Assembly: GCF_016900315.1 (NCBI RefSeq)
Contig: NZ_JACSNQ010000009.1
Span: 1-64,000 of the forward strand
Source of the DNA: Olsenella profusa
Lineage (GTDB): Bacteria > Actinomycetota > Coriobacteriia > Coriobacteriales > Atopobiaceae
Direction of reading: 5' to 3'
DNA length: 64,000 bases
The notes below the pieces were generated by a model that did not search any database, had not been told where the DNA came from, and saw nothing but the letters and a program-made list of their open reading frames with translations. The position numbers and the translations under genes were made by a program. Of this stretch, positions 43,448 through 51,581 are shown in pieces; the stretch's first letter is position 1; each line of letters opens with the position of its first letter.

Positions 43448-46126
43448 ATGGCAGAAACCATCATCGGTCTCGCAGGCAACCCCAACTGCGGCAAGACCAC
43501 GCTGTTCAACGAGCTCACGGGCTCGAACGGCTACGTCGGCAACTGGCCCGGCGTCACCGTGGAGAAGAAGCAGGCCACCTGGCGCGCCGACAAGAGCGTG
43601 ACCTTCATCGACCTGCCCGGCATCTACTCGCTCTCCCCGTACACCCCCGAGGAGGTCGTCTCGCGCGACTACATCGTCGGCGAGCGCCCGGACGCGATCA
43701 TCAACCTCGTGGACGCTACCAACCTGGAGCGCAACCTCTACCTGACCACGCAGCTCCTGGAGGCCGGCCGTCCCGTGGTCGTGGGCCTCAACATGTGCGA
43801 CCTGCTCGAGCAGCGCGGCGACGTCGTGGACGCCAAGGCCCTTTCCGCGCGGCTCGGCGTGCCGGTGGTCTCGGTCTCGGCCCTGCGCAACAAGAACCTC
43901 GACGAGCTCGTGAAGGTGGCCGTGGACGCCGGCCGCGCGGGAAAGGTCCAGCCCGGCGCCAGGTGCTTCTCGCCGGAGGTCGAGGACGCGCTGACCACCA
44001 TCGCCTCGCTCATCTCCGGGAGCTGCGACGCCGAGCTCGTCCGCTGGTACTCGATCAAGGTCTTTGAGCGCGACGCCGAGGCCATCAAGGCTCTCGCGCT
44101 CTCCAAGGCCCAGCTCGCCGAGGCCGAGCGGGCCATCAAGTCCGTGGAGGAGGCGCGCGACGACGACGCCGAGTCCATCATCACCTCGGACCGCTACGAC
44201 TGGATCGGCGAGGTCATGGCCGCCTGCGTGAAGAAGGCGCCCAAGAAGCTCTCGCTCTCCGAGAAGATCGACCGCGTGGTCACGAACCGCGTGCTGGGGC
44301 TGCCCATCTTCGTCGTGGTGATGTTCGTGGTCTACTACATCGCCGTGTCCACGGTGGGCACCTGGGGCACCGACTGGGCAAACGACGGCGTCTTTGGCGA
44401 CGGCTGGCTGTGGAACCCCTCCGACCAGGCGGCCTACGAGGAGGCTACCGAGGAGTACGAGGCCGGCTACTACGGCGACAAGATCGACGGCTTCCTGGCC
44501 GCCGCCGAGGCCGACGGCGTGGCGACCGACGGGGTGGCCGACGCCGTGGCCACCCTTGCCGAGGATCCGGAGGACGCCGACGCGCAGGCCGTGGTGAGCG
44601 ACTTCGCCGCCGAGGCCGAGGCCGCGGGCGTCACGGCCACCGACGTGCCGATGCACGACGGCGACGGCAACTTCATCACCGTGGACGCCGACGGCGAGGA
44701 GGGCATCGCCACGCGCCTCGACGCCGCGGGTGAGCCGGTGCTTGCTGACGGCCAGGAGCTCGCGGTCATCGACACCGTGACCGCCGCCGACTTCGAGGAC
44801 GCCGTGGCCGCGCAGGACAGCGCGCCGGCCCTGGAGGACTACGGCAGCTTCGTCCCGTCGATCCCGTCGATCATCGAGGGCTGGCTCCAGGCGGCCGGCG
44901 CCTCCGACTTCGTCCAGGCGCTCGTGCTCGACGGCATCGTGGCCGGCGTGGGCGCGGTGCTCGGCTTCATCCCGCAGATGTTCGTCCTGTTCATCATGCT
45001 CTGCTTCCTCGAGGACTGCGGCTACATGAGCCGCGTGGCCTTCGTCATGGACCGCGTGTTCCGCCGCTTCGGCCTCTCCGGCAAGTCCTTCATCCCGATG
45101 CTCATCTCGTCTGGTTGCGGCGTGCCCGGCGTCATGGCTACCAAGACCATCGAGAACGAGAAGGACCGTCGCATGACGGCCATGCTCACCACGATGATCC
45201 CCTGCGGCGCCAAGACCCCGATCATCGCCCTGGTGATGGGCGTGCTCATCGGCGGCTCCGACGCCTGGTGGGTGGCTCCGATGTTCTACTTCCTCGGCCT
45301 TGCCGCCATCATCGTCTCCGCACTCATGCTCAAGAAGACCAAGATGTTCGCCGGCGACCCGGCCCCGTTTGTGATGGAGCTGCCCGACTACCACTTCCCG
45401 ACGCTCAAGAGCTGGTGGCTGCACGTGTGGGAGCGCATCTCCGCCTACCTCAAGAAGGCCGCGACGATCATCTTCGCCGCGTCCGTGGTCGTGTGGTTCC
45501 TGCTTGAGTTCGGCTTCGCCAACTGGGAGGGCGGCAACGGCGCCTTCGGCTTCCTCTCCCTCATGGACGGCGCGCCCGAGTACTACACCGACTACTCGCT
45601 GCTCGCCCTCGTGGGCAACGCCATCGCCTGGATCTTCGCGCCGCTCGGCGCCGACACCTGGCAGGCGGCCGCGGCCTCGATCAACGCCCTGATCGCCAAG
45701 GAGAACCTCGTCTCCACCTTCGGCGTCATCTACGGCATCGGCGACGCCACCGAGAACTCCGTGACCATGTGGAGCGGCTTCGCCGGCATGTTCACCGACG
45801 CCTCCGGCATCCTGCACGTCGGCGCCATGTGCGCGTTCGTGGCCTTCAACATGCTCGACGCGCCGTGCTTCGCCGCCATCGGCACCATCCGTCGCCAGAT
45901 GGACAGCCCCAAGTGGTTCTGGTTCGCAATCGGTTACCAGTGCGTCTTCGCCTGGTGCGTGGGCCTCATCATCAACCAGCTCTGGGAGCTCTTCGTGCTG
46001 GGGAACTTCGGCGTGTGGACCGTGGTGGCCTTCGTGCTGCTTGCCGGCATGATTTTCCAGATCGTCCGGCCGATGCCCAAGACCGAGCAGTCCGACGACA
46101 AGATCCTCGCCGACCTTGCCGCATGA
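43448..46126 (+). CDS. feoB: Ferrous iron transporter FeoB with large acidic loop
   Basis: An 892-residue protein. The cytoplasmic G domain has GNPNCGKTTLFN (about 10-21), GNWPGVTVE, DLPGIYSL and NMCD. The membrane part carries the Gate motifs (SGCGVPGVMATKTI, IPCGAKTPIIALV). Between the first membrane segment (about 284-304) and the next (near 490) there is an insertion of more than 100 residues, very rich in Asp, Glu and Ala, which E. coli FeoB lacks. It should lie outside the cell and could collect Fe2+, which is inference. The stop codon is inside a GGGACNGTCCC palindrome. Confidence 0.95.
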   Translation: MAETIIGLAGNPNCGKTTLFNELTGSNGYVGNWPGVTVEKKQATWRADKSVTFIDLPGIYSLSPYTPEEVVSRDYIVGERPDAIINLVDATNLERNLYLTTQLLEAGRPVVVGLNMCDLLEQRGDVVDAKALSARLGVPVVSVSALRNKNLDELVKVAVDAGRAGKVQPGARCFSPEVEDALTTIASLISGSCDAELVRWYSIKVFERDAEAIKALALSKAQLAEAERAIKSVEEARDDDAESIITSDRYDWIGEVMAACVKKAPKKLSLSEKIDRVVTNRVLGLPIFVVVMFVVYYIAVSTVGTWGTDWANDGVFGDGWLWNPSDQAAYEEATEEYEAGYYGDKIDGFLAAAEADGVATDGVADAVATLAEDPEDADAQAVVSDFAAEAEAAGVTATDVPMHDGDGNFITVDADGEEGIATRLDAAGEPVLADGQELAVIDTVTAADFEDAVAAQDSAPALEDYGSFVPSIPSIIEGWLQAAGASDFVQALVLDGIVAGVGAVLGFIPQMFVLFIMLCFLEDCGYMSRVAFVMDRVFRRFGLSGKSFIPMLISSGCGVPGVMATKTIENEKDRRMTAMLTTMIPCGAKTPIIALVMGVLIGGSDAWWVAPMFYFLGLAAIIVSALMLKKTKMFAGDPAPFVMELPDYHFPTLKSWWLHVWERISAYLKKAATIIFAASVVVWFLLEFGFANWEGGNGAFGFLSLMDGAPEYYTDYSLLALVGNAIAWIFAPLGADTWQAAAASINALIAKENLVSTFGVIYGIGDATENSVTMWSGFAGMFTDASGILHVGAMCAFVAFNMLDAPCFAAIGTIRRQMDSPKWFWFAIGYQCVFAWCVGLIINQLWELFVLGNFGVWTVVAFVLLAGMIFQIVRPMPKTEQSDDKILADLAA

Positions 46127-46153
46127 TACGAAGGGACAGTCCCTTCGTATCAT
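46123..46153. repeat. GGGACNGTCCC element, copy 3
   Basis: A perfect 14-bp palindrome, ATGATACGAAGGGA and its complement around a three-base centre CAG, which includes the feoB stop codon. Confidence 0.8.
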
Positions 46154-46217
46154 CCCGTGGGCGCGTCGCCGGTCCGCGTGGCCGACGGCGCGCTCGTCTT
46201 TACCGGGAGGGTGTGAT

Positions 46218-46556
46218 ATGGGCAGGCATTCCGACATAGCCGCGGCCGCGCGCGGGATCATCCTGGCCAACCTGTCGCGCCGGGTGACGATCCCCGAGCT
46301 CGCGCGGGCCTGCGGCACCTCTCCGACGGTGCTCAAGGACGCCTTCCGCGCTGAGTTCGGCACGAGCGTCTACGCGTGGGCCCGCCGGCGACGGATGATC
46401 GCCGCGGCCAAGCTGCTCGTGCGGACAAGCGCGTCGGTGGCCGAGGTCGCCCGGGCCGTGGGCTACGCCAACCCGTCGAAGTTCGCGCGGGCGTTCGAGG
46501 CGTGCCTGCGGATGAGCCCGAGTGCGTTCCGTGCGCGCTATGGTCGCAGGCTCTGA
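46218..46556 (+). CDS. AraC-type DNA-binding domain protein
   Basis: A 112-residue protein consisting almost only of the double helix-turn-helix of AraC/XylS regulators (VTIPELARACGTSPTVLKDAFR, SVAEVARAVGYANPSKFARAFE, MSPSAFRARYG in pieces). No ligand domain. It follows feoB and may regulate the iron genes or the ZIP transporter next door. ATG 46218 follows GGGAGG. Confidence 0.85.
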   Translation: MGRHSDIAAAARGIILANLSRRVTIPELARACGTSPTVLKDAFRAEFGTSVYAWARRRRMIAAAKLLVRTSASVAEVARAVGYANPSKFARAFEACLRMSPSAFRARYGRRL

Positions 46557-46601
46557 CGGCTGCGTGGGGCGGGGCTGGGCTGGCGGCTGGGCTTGGCGAG
46601 A

Positions 46602-46897
46602 CGCACCGTTTTCGGACGTTCTTCTCGCCCGAACCGTCCGCCGGCGGTGCTCCGCGGAAGGGTGGTACCGTTTCCGGACGTTCCAACATGGGGAACCGTC
46701 CGAAAACAGTGCGCCTGGAAGGGGGCACCGTTTCCGGTCGTTCCGGCTGAGAAAACCGTCCGTCAGTGGTGCGTCATAGAGCGGGACACTGTTTCCGGAC
46801 GTTCTGGCGAGAAGAACCGTCCGCCAGCGGTGCGCCGCTGGGAGGGGACACTGTCTCTGGACGTTCCGGCGGACGGAACCGTCCTAAAACGGTACGT
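46602..46897. repeat. Five tandem hairpins of the CCGTTTCCGGACG family
   Basis: Five palindromic units of about 50 bases start near 46602, 46666, 46726, 46786 and 46849, with arms like GCACCGTTTCCGGACGTTC and GAACCGTCCGAAAACGGTGC. Two loops contain TTCTTCTCGCC or GGCGAGAAGAAC. The family also fills the gap before metG. No gene is seen in 46557-46936. Confidence 0.9.
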
Positions 46898-46936
46898 CAC
46901 CAACCCCACGTACTTCTCGACCTCAAGGAGGCCCTC

Positions 46937-47746
46937 ATGACAGAAGGAACGCTTCAGGCTCTCTTGTGGGCTGCGCTCGGCTGCGGCTTCACGTGGCTCA
47001 TGACCACCGCCGGCTCGGCCGTGGTGTTCTTCTTCCGCAGCGAGCGGCGCCTCATGCACCACATCTTCCTTGGCTTCGCCGCCGGGGTCATGGTGGCGGC
47101 GAGCGTGTGGTCGCTGCTCAACCCGGCCATCGAGCAGGCCGAGGCCCAGGGCGTCCCGGGCTGGCTGCCCGCCGCGGGCGGGTTCCTGCTGGGCGTCGCG
47201 TTTCTCATGGCGCTCGACACCGTGCTGCCGCACCTGCACGCCGACGCGGCCGAGCCCGAGGGCGTCCGCACCGGCTGGAAGCGCACGACGCTTCTGGTCT
47301 CGGCGGTGACGCTCCACAACATTCCCGAGGGCATGTCCGTGGGCCTGCTCTTTGCGATGGCGGCGCAGACGGCGGGCGCGGCCGGCGAGGCCTACCTCGG
47401 CATGGCGTTCGCGCTTGCCATCGGCATCGGTCTGCAGAACTTCCCGGAGGGCGCGGCGATCTCCCTGCCGCTCGCGCGCGAGGGGATGAGCCGGCGGCGC
47501 GCCTTCGTGGCCGGTAGCCTCTCCGGCGTGGTGGAGCCGGTCTTCGGCGTGGCCGTGGTGCTGGCGAGCGGCTGGATCAGCCCGTTCATGCCGTGGCTTC
47601 TGGCCTTTGCGGCGGGCGCGATGATCTACGTGGTGGTGGAGGAGCTCGTCCCCGAGGCTCACCTCGGCGAGCATTCCAACGTGGGCACCCTCGGCTTCAT
47701 CGGCGGCTTCGTGGTGATGATGGTGCTCGACGTGGCGTTGGGGTAG
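46937..47746 (+). CDS. ZIP-family metal transporter (GufA-like)
   Basis: A 269-residue transporter with eight hydrophobic segments and the ZIP metal-binding helices TLHNIPEGMSVG and GLQNFPEGAAISL. It probably imports zinc or another divalent cation. ATG 46937 follows CAAGGAGG. Proximity to feoB and the AraC-type gene makes this a metal-uptake region. Confidence 0.92.
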   Translation: MTEGTLQALLWAALGCGFTWLMTTAGSAVVFFFRSERRLMHHIFLGFAAGVMVAASVWSLLNPAIEQAEAQGVPGWLPAAGGFLLGVAFLMALDTVLPHLHADAAEPEGVRTGWKRTTLLVSAVTLHNIPEGMSVGLLFAMAAQTAGAAGEAYLGMAFALAIGIGLQNFPEGAAISLPLAREGMSRRRAFVAGSLSGVVEPVFGVAVVLASGWISPFMPWLLAFAAGAMIYVVVEELVPEAHLGEHSNVGTLGFIGGFVVMMVLDVALG

Positions 47747-47994
47747 GGCACGAGGGCCGACGCCATCCTCCAAGCCGGCCGCGGCTTCTCTCCGTCGGCC
47801 TCGGGTGTCCCTTGCGCGTCTCGGAGGCGCCCGTTGCCTCGGGGTCACCCGCCGGCCACGGGCGCCCCTGTCGGTCCTCGCCGGCCACGGGCGCCCCCCC
47901 GCCGGTCCCGGTTACCCCGCCCGACCTCCCCTAGATCAATTATGGAGAAGATATGTAAGACTAGGTTAACACTAGGAATTAGCCAGAGTTAACT

Positions 47995-48151
47995 TATTCT
48001 AACAGTGCGCCGAGAAGAACCGGGAAGCAAGCGACTCACCGGGGGGCGGCGCAACGGGTTTAACCCTGCCTGAAGCGACGGACCCTCTCCCCGTCGCGAA
48101 CGGCGAACCTTCGCGCCACCTGCCAACCCCCTCTAGGCAGGTGGCGCCTTT
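47995..48151 (+). ncRNA. Candidate small RNA with promoter and terminator
   Basis: Between convergent ZIP and gpmA genes an A+T-rich patch (47930-48000, with GTTAAC twice) ends in TATTCT (47995-48000). About 110 bases later comes a strong hairpin, GCGCCACCTGCC (48113-48124) with GGCAGGTGGCGC (48136-48147), followed by CTTTG. Between them are small hairpins GGGTTTAACCC, CGACGG/CCGTCG and GCGAA/TTCGC. No coding frame of note. Family unknown. The part 47747-47930 has GCCGGCCACGGGCGCCCC twice and nothing else recognised. Confidence 0.35.
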
Positions 48152-48175
48152 GCGTTGGACGCACCTAAATCCGTA

Positions 48176-48368
48176 GGGTACGTACACCACCCCGTCGGGT
48201 ACGTACACTCCCAAAAGTCCTTCTCGCCGGGCCGCTCGACGTTTTCGCAGCTAGATGGGCTGGCGAGAAGAACGTCAAAGTTGCAACAGTGTACGTACCC
48301 TGGGAGGGGAGTGTACGTACCCGGGGAGGGGAGTGTACGTACCCTGGGAGGGGGTGTACGTACCTTGG
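48176..48368. repeat. Composite GTACGTAC / 33-nt-core element, copy 3
   Basis: Two GTACGTAC sites lie on the left and four on the right. GTCCTTCTCGCC (48217-48228) and GGCGAGAAGAACGTC (48262-48276) flank a 33-base core (48229-48261) with ACGTTTTCGCAGCTA, in the same orientation as copy 1. It lies between the candidate small RNA and the gpmA terminator. Confidence 0.9.
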
Positions 48369-48401
48369 GAGACGGCACACGTGCCCAGCCCGCCCCGCAA
48401 C

Positions 48402-48436
48402 AAGAAAGCCCCCGGCCCGAAAACCGGACCGGGGGC
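48402..48436 (-). terminator. Terminator of gpmA
   Basis: On the minus strand GCCCCCGGTCCGG, loop TTTT, CGGGCCGGGGGC, then TTTCTTGTT. A classic Rho-independent terminator 34 bases after the gpmA stop. Confidence 0.9.
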
Positions 48437-48469
48437 ACGACGGCGCGACGAAGCGTCTGCGACGGCAGC

Positions 48470-49234
48470 CTACTTCTTGGCCTTGCCCTGGTTGGCGACG
48501 GCGTTGATCTTGGCCTCGATGGTGGCCGGGTCGCCGATGTAGTGCTTGTCGACGACGTTCCAGTCCTTGTCGAAGGTGTAGGAGCACGGCACGCCGGTCG
48601 GGATGTTGACCTCGAGGATCTGCTCGGGGGTCAGCTTCTCGAACTGCATGACGAGGGCGCGCAGGGAGTTGCCGTGGGCGGCGATCAGCACGCGCTTGCC
48701 GGCCTCCATCTGCGGCTTGATCTCCTGCTCGAAGTACGGCCAGGCGCGGGCGATGGTGTCCTTCAGGCACTCGGTGTAGGGGAGGTCCTCGGCAGGCACC
48801 TCACGGAACATCTCGAGCATGTGCGGGTCGCGCGGGTCGCCGGGCTCGAGGGCGGGCGGCTGGACGTCGAAGGAGCGGCGCCAGATCTTGACCTGCTCCT
48901 CGCCGTGCTCGGCGGCGGCGTCGGCCTTGTTCAGGCCCTGGAGGGCACCGTAGTGGCGCTCGTTGAGCTGCCAGGCCTTGTGGACGGGCAGCCAGTTGCG
49001 GTCGAGCTCGTCGAGCACGCAGTTGAGCGTGTGGATGGCGCGCTTGAGCAGCGAGGTGTAGCAGACGTCGAAGTCGTAGCCGGCCTCCTTGAGGGCCTTG
49101 CCGCCCGCGTGGGCCTCCTCGCGGCCGGTGTCGGTGAGGTCGACGTCGGTCCAGCCGGTGAAGAGGTTGAGCTTGTTCCACTCGGACTCGCCGTGGCGGA
49201 CGATGACAAGCTGCATGGTCTGGTCGTCGTTCAT
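48470..49234 (-). CDS. gpmA: 2,3-bisphosphoglycerate-dependent phosphoglycerate mutase
   Basis: A 254-residue glycolytic enzyme interconverting 3- and 2-phosphoglycerate. The histidine phosphatase motif is LVIVRHGESEWNKLNLFTGW (phosphohistidine in RHG), then NERHYGALQG, SFDVQPP and AAHGNSLRALV. Length matches the E. coli enzyme (250). ATG 49234 is preferred over an upstream in-frame start because the sequence before it is not conserved. TACTATAGAT near 49303 on the minus strand is a likely -10. Confidence 0.95.
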   Translation of the reverse strand: MNDDQTMQLVIVRHGESEWNKLNLFTGWTDVDLTDTGREEAHAGGKALKEAGYDFDVCYTSLLKRAIHTLNCVLDELDRNWLPVHKAWQLNERHYGALQGLNKADAAAEHGEEQVKIWRRSFDVQPPALEPGDPRDPHMLEMFREVPAEDLPYTECLKDTIARAWPYFEQEIKPQMEAGKRVLIAAHGNSLRALVMQFEKLTPEQILEVNIPTGVPCSYTFDKDWNVVDKHYIGDPATIEAKINAVANQGKAKK

Positions 49235-49407
49235 TGGAGACACGTCCCTTCTCTTTGGTCCTCCCAATGCGGAGTTTGTGCGGCGTCTGCCGCCAAACAT
49301 CTATAGTATGACGCAACGGGTATAGTTACCTTCAGTTAACACCAAAGTTTTTGCGCGGTCTTGGCCGGCGGCCTGCCGCCCCGCCCCGCGCCCGGTCGGG
49401 AAGTGGT

Positions 49408-49620
49408 CTCATGGGTCCCGTGGACATTGCAATCCTCGCCGTCGTGGCCGCGCTGCTCGTGCTGGCCGTGCGCTCGCTCGTCCGCTCCGGGAAGGGGGGA
49501 TGCGCGGGTTGCGGCTCCGCCTCGAGCTGCTCGGCGCACGCCACCGGCGCGCCCTGCCCGGCGGCCTCCGACATGCTCCGGCGCGCGGAGTCCGCCCTCG
49601 GCGAGAAGAACCCGCGCTAG
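49408..49620 (+). CDS. FeoB-associated Cys-rich membrane protein
   Basis: A 70-residue protein: one membrane helix (VDIAILAVVAALLVLAVRSL) followed by a short Cys-rich tail (GGCAGCGSASSCSAH, APCP). This matches the small FeoB-associated family, though it lies 3.3 kb from feoB. It ends in GEKNPR, encoded by GGCGAGAAGAAC directly before the stop. ATG 49408 is preceded by GGGAAG. Confidence 0.75.
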   Translation, partial: LMGPVDIAILAVVAALLVLAVRSLVRSGKGGCAGCGSASSCSAHATGAPCPAASDMLRRAESALGEKNPR

Positions 49621-49815
49621 CGGCGCCGCCGGGGGCGCGGCCGCCCGCCTCGCCGTGGCCCGCCTCGCCGTGGCCCGCCTCACCGGCGGCCGCCCGCCGG
49701 GGCCTGCCGTGCTCGCCCCCGCCCGCCTCGCCGGGGGCCGCATGCCGCCGTGCTCGCTCCCGCCCGTCGCCCCGGGGGCCGCATGCCGCCGTGCTCGCTC
49801 CCGCCCGTCGCCCCA
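49621..49815. repeat. GC-rich tandem repeats before glnA
   Basis: CGCCTCGCCGTGGCC is repeated near 49648, and a unit of about 41 bases beginning GGGGGCCGCATGCCGCCG occurs twice (near 49733 and 49774). TTCTTCTCGCC follows near 49835. No gene is seen in 49621-49929. Confidence 0.7.
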
Positions 49816-49929
49816 CCGCCGCCTGTCCCAGGTTCTTCTCGCCAGACGGACGGAAACAGGCGCGAAACACTCATGTGAGAACCTATCCCAGACTATGAGC
49901 CCGAGCCGTATGACCGGGGAGGAATTCGC

Positions 49930-51270
49930 ATGAGCAGCGAGAAAGACATCGACTTTGTCCTACGCACCGTGGAGGGGCGCGACATCCGCTTCGTGCAGCT
50001 GTGGTTTACCGACGTGCTCGGCAACCTGAAGTCCTTTGCGATCTCCCCCGAGGAGCTCGAGGAGGCCTTTGAGGAGGGCATCGGCTTCGACGGCTCGTCG
50101 GTGGACGGCTTCGTCTCCCTGGAAGAGTCGGATATGCTGGCGTTCCCGGACCCCGAGACCTTCCAGCTGCTGCCGTGGCGCCCGCACGAGTCCGGCGTGG
50201 CGCGCGTGTTCTGCAACATCTTCACGCCGAGCCGCGAGCCCTTCGAGGGCGACCCGCGCCGCTGCCTGCTCAACGTCTTCACCAAGGCCGACGACCAGGG
50301 CTTCGTTCCCAACGTGGGTCCCAAGATCGAGTACTTCTACTTTGACAACGACCTCGACCCCGTGCCGCTGGACACCGCCGGCTACTTTGACCTCACGCCG
50401 ATGGACACGGCCAACGACCTGCGTCGCCAGACCACCCTCACCCTGGAGAAGATGTCCATCCCGGTGCAGTACTCCTACCACACGGCCGGCCCCTCGCAAA
50501 ACGGCGTCGAGCTGCGCTTCACCGAGGCCGTGAGCTGCGCGGACAACATCATGACGGCGCGGTTGGTCATCAAGCAGGAGGCCGCGGGGCAGGGGATGTT
50601 CGCCTCGTTCATGCCCAAGCCCATCGCGTCGGCGCCGGGCTCGGCGATGTTCCTCTACCAGTCGCTGCTGGACCACGACGGAGAGAACCTCTTCTGGGCG
50701 CCCAAGGAGCACCACCCCGCCCACCTCTCCGACCTCGCGCAGCACTACGTGGCGGGCATCCTCAAGTACGCCCCGGAGTTCACGCTGGTCACCAACCCTA
50801 CCGTCAACTCCTACAAGCGCTTCATCTCCACCGGTGAGGTGCCCAACTACGCCACGTGGGGCCGCAAGAACCGCTCGGCGCTCGTGCGCGTCCCCACGCA
50901 CAAGCCAGGCAAGCACATCGCCACCCGCATCGAGCTGCGCAGCCCCGACCCCACGGCCAACCCCTACCTGGCGCTGGCCGTGACCATCGCGGCGGGCCTC
51001 AAGGGCATCGAGGAGGGGCTGCCGATGCCGGAGGAGTGCACGAGCGACACCTTCGACGCGCCGGCCCGCGAGCTTGCCGCCAAGGGGATTGAACGGCTGC
51101 CGCGTACCCTCGGCGAGGCCATCGACCGCTTCGAGGAGTCCGAGCTCATGCGCGAGGTCCTCGGCGAGCACATCTTCACCTACTTCGTGCGCGAGAAGCG
51201 CCGCGAGTGGGACGAGTTCTGCACCTCCGTCACCGACTGGGAGCGCGAGCACTACTACGGCGGTGTTTAG
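49930..51270 (+). CDS. Glutamine synthetase (type I) homologue with altered active site
   Basis: A 446-residue protein colinear with Bacillus GlnA: FTDVLGNLK, GFDGSSVDGF, EGDPRRCL, FMPKP, NPTVNSYKR, KNRSALVR, RIELRSPDPTANPYLAL. Four of six metal ligands are replaced. GPEPEFF is GPKIEYF (Lys132; Glu134 kept). SHHEVAPGQHEI is SYHTAGPSQNGV, so the two ligand glutamates become Thr185 and Gly192. SGMHCN is SAMFLY (Phe241 for His). Glu335 is kept. Normal ammonia ligation is doubtful; it may be a regulator or use another reaction. ATG 49930 follows GGGGAGGAA. Downstream genes are amino-acid ABC components. Confidence 0.9.
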   Translation: MSSEKDIDFVLRTVEGRDIRFVQLWFTDVLGNLKSFAISPEELEEAFEEGIGFDGSSVDGFVSLEESDMLAFPDPETFQLLPWRPHESGVARVFCNIFTPSREPFEGDPRRCLLNVFTKADDQGFVPNVGPKIEYFYFDNDLDPVPLDTAGYFDLTPMDTANDLRRQTTLTLEKMSIPVQYSYHTAGPSQNGVELRFTEAVSCADNIMTARLVIKQEAAGQGMFASFMPKPIASAPGSAMFLYQSLLDHDGENLFWAPKEHHPAHLSDLAQHYVAGILKYAPEFTLVTNPTVNSYKRFISTGEVPNYATWGRKNRSALVRVPTHKPGKHIATRIELRSPDPTANPYLALAVTIAAGLKGIEEGLPMPEECTSDTFDAPARELAAKGIERLPRTLGEAIDRFEESELMREVLGEHIFTYFVREKRREWDEFCTSVTDWEREHYYGGV

Positions 51271-51339
51271 CGAGGGCGCCGCGCCGCCTCGGGCTGGAAA
51301 CGTCGCCTGGCTCCTACGCGGCGAGAAGAGCCGCGGCGG

Positions 51340-51380
51340 GAGGTTCTTCTCGCCCCGTTCCACGCGGTGAGAAGAACCTC
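51340..51380 (+). terminator. Inverted pair of the GGCGAGAAGAAC word after the glnA homologue
   Basis: GAGGTTCTTCTC (51340-51351) pairs perfectly with GAGAAGAACCTC (51369-51380). A smaller hairpin, GCGGC-GAGAAGA-GCCGC, precedes it at 51319. This looks like a word-pair terminator. The rest of 51271-51581 holds no gene. Confidence 0.6.
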
Positions 51381-51581
51381 TCTCAGCGTGTCAATCTTGT
51401 TAAGAAAACCCTCGTCGCGCGTTCCTGAACGTCGCTTGAACCAAACTTGCAGACTGGCGACAGCGAGGCGTCCGTGCCGCGGCAGCGCGGCGGCAGGCTC
51501 GTCTCGACACGGGGAAGACCCCGTGCCCCTGTCGGGAAAGGGCGTGACCACGCGCCGAAGCACTTGGGGAAGGACCCACAC

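Noticed and set aside
47942-47992. A 16-codon frame starting ATGGAGAAG in the A+T-rich patch
   Set aside because: No ribosome site and no recognisable product; better explained as promoter sequence.
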